A stretch of DNA of 64,000 bases. Source: Mytilus californianus (Eukaryota > Mollusca > Bivalvia > Mytilida > Mytilidae). The DNA lies in assembly GCF_021869535.1 (NCBI RefSeq), contig NW_026262668.1, positions 71,755,558-71,819,557 of the forward strand, written 5' to 3'. The notes below the pieces were generated by a model. It was not told the origin of the DNA. It saw nothing but the letters and a program-made list of their open reading frames with translations, and did no database searches. The position numbers and the translations under genes were made by a program. Below are positions 33,409 through 64,000 of this stretch, one piece after another (position 1 is the stretch's first letter; each line of letters starts with the position of its first letter).

Positions 33409-33745
33409 AGCTGAAATTATGCCATTTTGCTTGTTGATTTCCAATTAGTGTTATACACTTATAGAACCCTATTGAAAATGCTTATTTGGGCAATCCTTGG
33501 AAAAATATCAATTTATAGGTGCATTTACGGCTTGTTCCCATAACTTAAGTAATATTTTTTATGTTTCATATGTTTAACCACAATTGTAAATATTTAATAT
33601 TATTCCTAAATAAATTTTACCGTTAACCTTTTATCCAATTGCAACCAAAGGTGGCTCATTTGTAAAGGACCTTCCTTTCAATATCCTGCCAAGTTTTGTT
33701 GAAATTGGACCAATAGTTTAAGATAAAGATGATAAAAAAATTTTT

Positions 33746-34132
33746 AAGGGTTCTGCGGAACCCAGTGTCTCGCCTACTTTTGCTGTTGTCTATGTTTTCA
33801 GTGAGATAGGTAATGCACATAATAGATTTACAGTTTATGAATCTAATAAATGATTTAAAAACTTTAACTGCAGACTGTATGTAATGTTAACTGGAAGAAA
33901 AACGAAGTCCATTTATAAGTAATATACAGAAAAACAGAAATAAAATTTTACATACTAGCTTTTGATCATAAACAAGCTTCTGTCCAAGTTTGGTAGAAAT
34001 CCAGGATACTTTAAGAAATTTTTATTAAAATTTCAAAAACTTTAACCACAGAGTGAATATTTGTGGACGTCGCCGACAGAATGTAGGATCACTATGTCTC
34101 GCTTTTGCGACAAAAGTCGAAGGCTGGACAAC
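33746..34132 (+). repeat. R4 repeat, short copy
   Basis: The left end is the palindrome gggttctgcggaaccc followed by TGTCTCGCC. The right end is TGTCTCGC...cgac/gtcg...GGCTGGACA. There is about one and a half core monomers ('aaacaagcttctgtccaag'). A longer copy is at 45635-46483. Confidence 0.8.
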
Positions 34133-34189
34133 AATGAATTTCCATAGTTTCAATGCCACAATTGTTGCTATGTTGCAACTTGATCAATA

Positions 34190-34430
34190 GTAAACAAGTT
34201 CTAAGAAAAACTTAAAAGTTAACCAATGAACCAAGCAAGTGGGTCAAGGTCAGATAAACCCTGCAAGAACATATACACCTTACAATAATTCTATACACCA
34301 AATATAATTGACCTATTGCTTAAAGTTCCTGAAATACTGACTTGACCCTGAAAACATAACCTTGATCACTGATCCATGTTATGAGGTCAAGATCAGGTGA
34401 ACCCTGCCTGATGGACTTTGTTAATGATAA
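34190..34430 (-). repeat. R2-derived fragment, reversed
   Basis: 'gtcaaggtcagataaaccctg' and 'caccaaatataattgacctattgctt' match R2 monomers; both termini are absent. Confidence 0.65.
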
Positions 34431-34902
34431 TGTGAGGTGAAATTTGTAGTATTCTGGCCTGATTGAAAAAAAAATCAACATCTTATGGGCAATTTTAGCC
34501 CTTTGAGAATCATCTCCTTTTACCTTTTGGTTCTGGTAAGCCAAGTGCTATAGAAAAACAAGTTTGTTATGAATAAATATTTAATGTTCAATAATGATTT
34601 TCACATGAATTTTTAATCTATATATACAATTTCCTTGAAAAAAGTAAAACATTGCATTTCTTTTACTGAGATTTCATTTATACAATTTAGTCAGCATAAC
34701 TGTAGCTTATATTTAGTCCTTTAATAAACATCTGCATGCTGCTACATTTAACAACTATTTGTATACATCGTGAATGTATCATACAATATATTGATAATTT
34801 TGATTGATAGATTGTTGCTTGTTTAATATCCAGTAACTCGATCCTTTTGAATTTCAAATCTACTGTATGGTTATTCAGAAATTCAATTGTTTTCTTATTA
34901 CT

Positions 34903-35107
34903 ATAAATTCAGAAATTATTTCGAGGTTTTTATTATAGCGAAAAATACGACAGGGTCATAATCGCAATAATTTAAACTCACATTTTGAAATTTTTTATAT
35001 GAATTTAACAGGATTTTTCTCAATATTGCAAAAATTGAAATCGCATTTGAGTCTAAAATGAAAAAATCGCAATAATAAATGCACGCAATAATTTCTGAAT
35101 TTACAGT
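34903..35107. mobile_element. ~205-bp MITE
   Basis: TAAATTCAGAAATTATT at the left is inverted as aataatttctgaattta at the right. The interior has 'cgcaataat' motifs on both strands. Exact ends and target duplication are uncertain (TA or TAC). Confidence 0.65.
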
Positions 35108-35948
35108 ACTCGGTATATTGTATTGCAATGAATGTAAAATAGAACTTTGACATATCAAGGTTCAACTGTAACTGATAATACTCTTTAATTTCTTAATTAA
35201 TTTTATATTCATATTAGAACTGTTCTCACATAATTTTTAAGTACAAGCAAAATTACACATTTACTAAATTAAGGATACAAGAACTTTTAGAATAAAACTA
35301 AAGGTAAATGTAACTAAAATTATTGGTTTCTTTATCTTGTCATTAAACTTTTTCAACTATTTCATAATCAGCAATGAATTCATGTTGATGGTACATTGAA
35401 GGTTATAATAATTTAAGAAAGCAATATGAATTTAATACATTATTTCAATAAATTTGTGACAAAAATTGGTATATGAATCTTTACTGAAAAGAGATGACTT
35501 GTACAGCACTAATTATTTTGGCACCTACATAACATTCACATATATTCTTAAATAACACACGAATCAATTTAAACATACAATGTATAATAATAAAAATATT
35601 GTATACAAATAGAAATATTGTACATAATCTTTGAATGCTCTTCGCGAAAAGTTTCATAAACAATGATGTTTTAAAAATTTCAAATAACTTAATTATATTT
35701 ATAGCATCAAGGTAAAATTTAATACAATATATTTTGAAATTGCCTCAATTCTATTTCCTAACATACTTTCAGCAACTATCACCTCCATCTTTCATAATCC
35801 AATCTTGAATACTAATCTTTTGGATTTGCTTTCAATATTCAGGTAATGATAAGATCACTGCATATCAATGATAAGATCCATATTTCCATACACAATTCAC
35901 ATGATTCATATCAATATCTATCCCATAATTTCACACATCCAACCGATA
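35108..35948. other. DNMT1 3' flank / 3' UTR region
   Basis: No coding signal. On the minus strand an ATTAAA (forward tttaat, 35718-35723) lies about 230 bases past the DNMT1 stop and is a possible poly(A) signal. No AATAAA was seen close to the stop. Confidence 0.4.
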
Positions 35949-63694
<27,746 letters not shown>

Positions 63695-64000
63695 CTGAAA
63701 CAAACATACCAAAATTATTACTTAGTTCTCAGATACATGCAACTTATTGTATTTGCAATTCCATCATACAGGTCAATTTAAAGTTACCCAAAAATGTGTG
63801 GAATTATTCTTTTAAGATATGAATCCAAAAGTTAAGTTTAGTACTATATACTAAGGTTGAAATTTTTTTGGTAAAAATACCATGACAAGATATTTACCTT
63901 TACCTCAGCCATTGAAATGAATGTAATAAATATTTCACACAAAACAAAACCCAGAAAATGAAACACGATTAAAATATTCAATAAGCATGCCTATTGAGCA

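Noticed and set aside
63880-63960. Possible further upstream DNMT1 exon ending at a gtaaag donor (reading ...FQWL)
   Set aside because: The phase and a Trp would fit, but no acceptor lies before the stretch, an in-frame stop is close upstream, and the residues before the Trp do not resemble BAH1.

Overview
The window looks like nuclear DNA of a bivalve mollusc, probably a mytilid mussel. It is AT-rich, its genes are split by long introns, and it is full of nested interspersed repeats whose cores are tandem monomers of about 155-180 bp. The organism call rests on my recognition of these repeat types and on how the two conserved genes read; no database was searched.

Two conserved split genes can be read exon by exon. 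On the + strand, four exons between 3052 and 13203 encode mitochondrial ribosomal protein bL17m (MRPL17, 213 residues). On the - strand, 18 exons between 63694 and 35949 encode the C-terminal 845 residues of the maintenance DNA methyltransferase DNMT1: the end of BAH1, all of BAH2, the Gly-Lys linker, and the whole catalytic domain with motifs I, IV, VI, VIII, IX and X. The 5' exons (RFTS, CXXC, start of BAH1) lie beyond base 64000. An intact, intronless BTB/POZ gene (38701-39423, +) sits antisense inside DNMT1 intron 16. A second, inverted copy of it (27961-24965, -) is broken by DNA-transposon insertions.

Layout: 1-3051, repeat fragments, palindromes and T-rich DNA. 3052-13203, MRPL17; intron 1 holds a 160-bp tandem array (3338-5330) and a 773-bp transposon, and intron 3 holds a nested R2/R5 repeat. 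13204-35948, no conserved gene: a stack of elements including a 5'-truncated LINE with an open reverse-transcriptase frame (15795-18425), a Mutator-like element (18944-21107), several hairpin-ended repeats, and the broken arm of an inverted segmental duplication (about 23070-28310). 35949-63694, DNMT1, whose introns hold the intact duplication arm (about 38310-42657), a hAT-like element, a 168-bp tandem array, a tRNA-derived SINE, fold-back elements and an exon-derived minisatellite.

The most notable observations are: (i) a tandem array of about 12 copies of the 3' end of DNMT1 exon 10, including its splice donor; (ii) several repeat families, unrelated in their cores, that share one terminal design (a subterminal motif plus hairpin, inserting without target duplication, Helentron/HINE-like); (iii) a 35-41 bp palindromic micro-element with 7-bp target duplications; and (iv) inverted duplication arms that bracket the last two DNMT1 exons.
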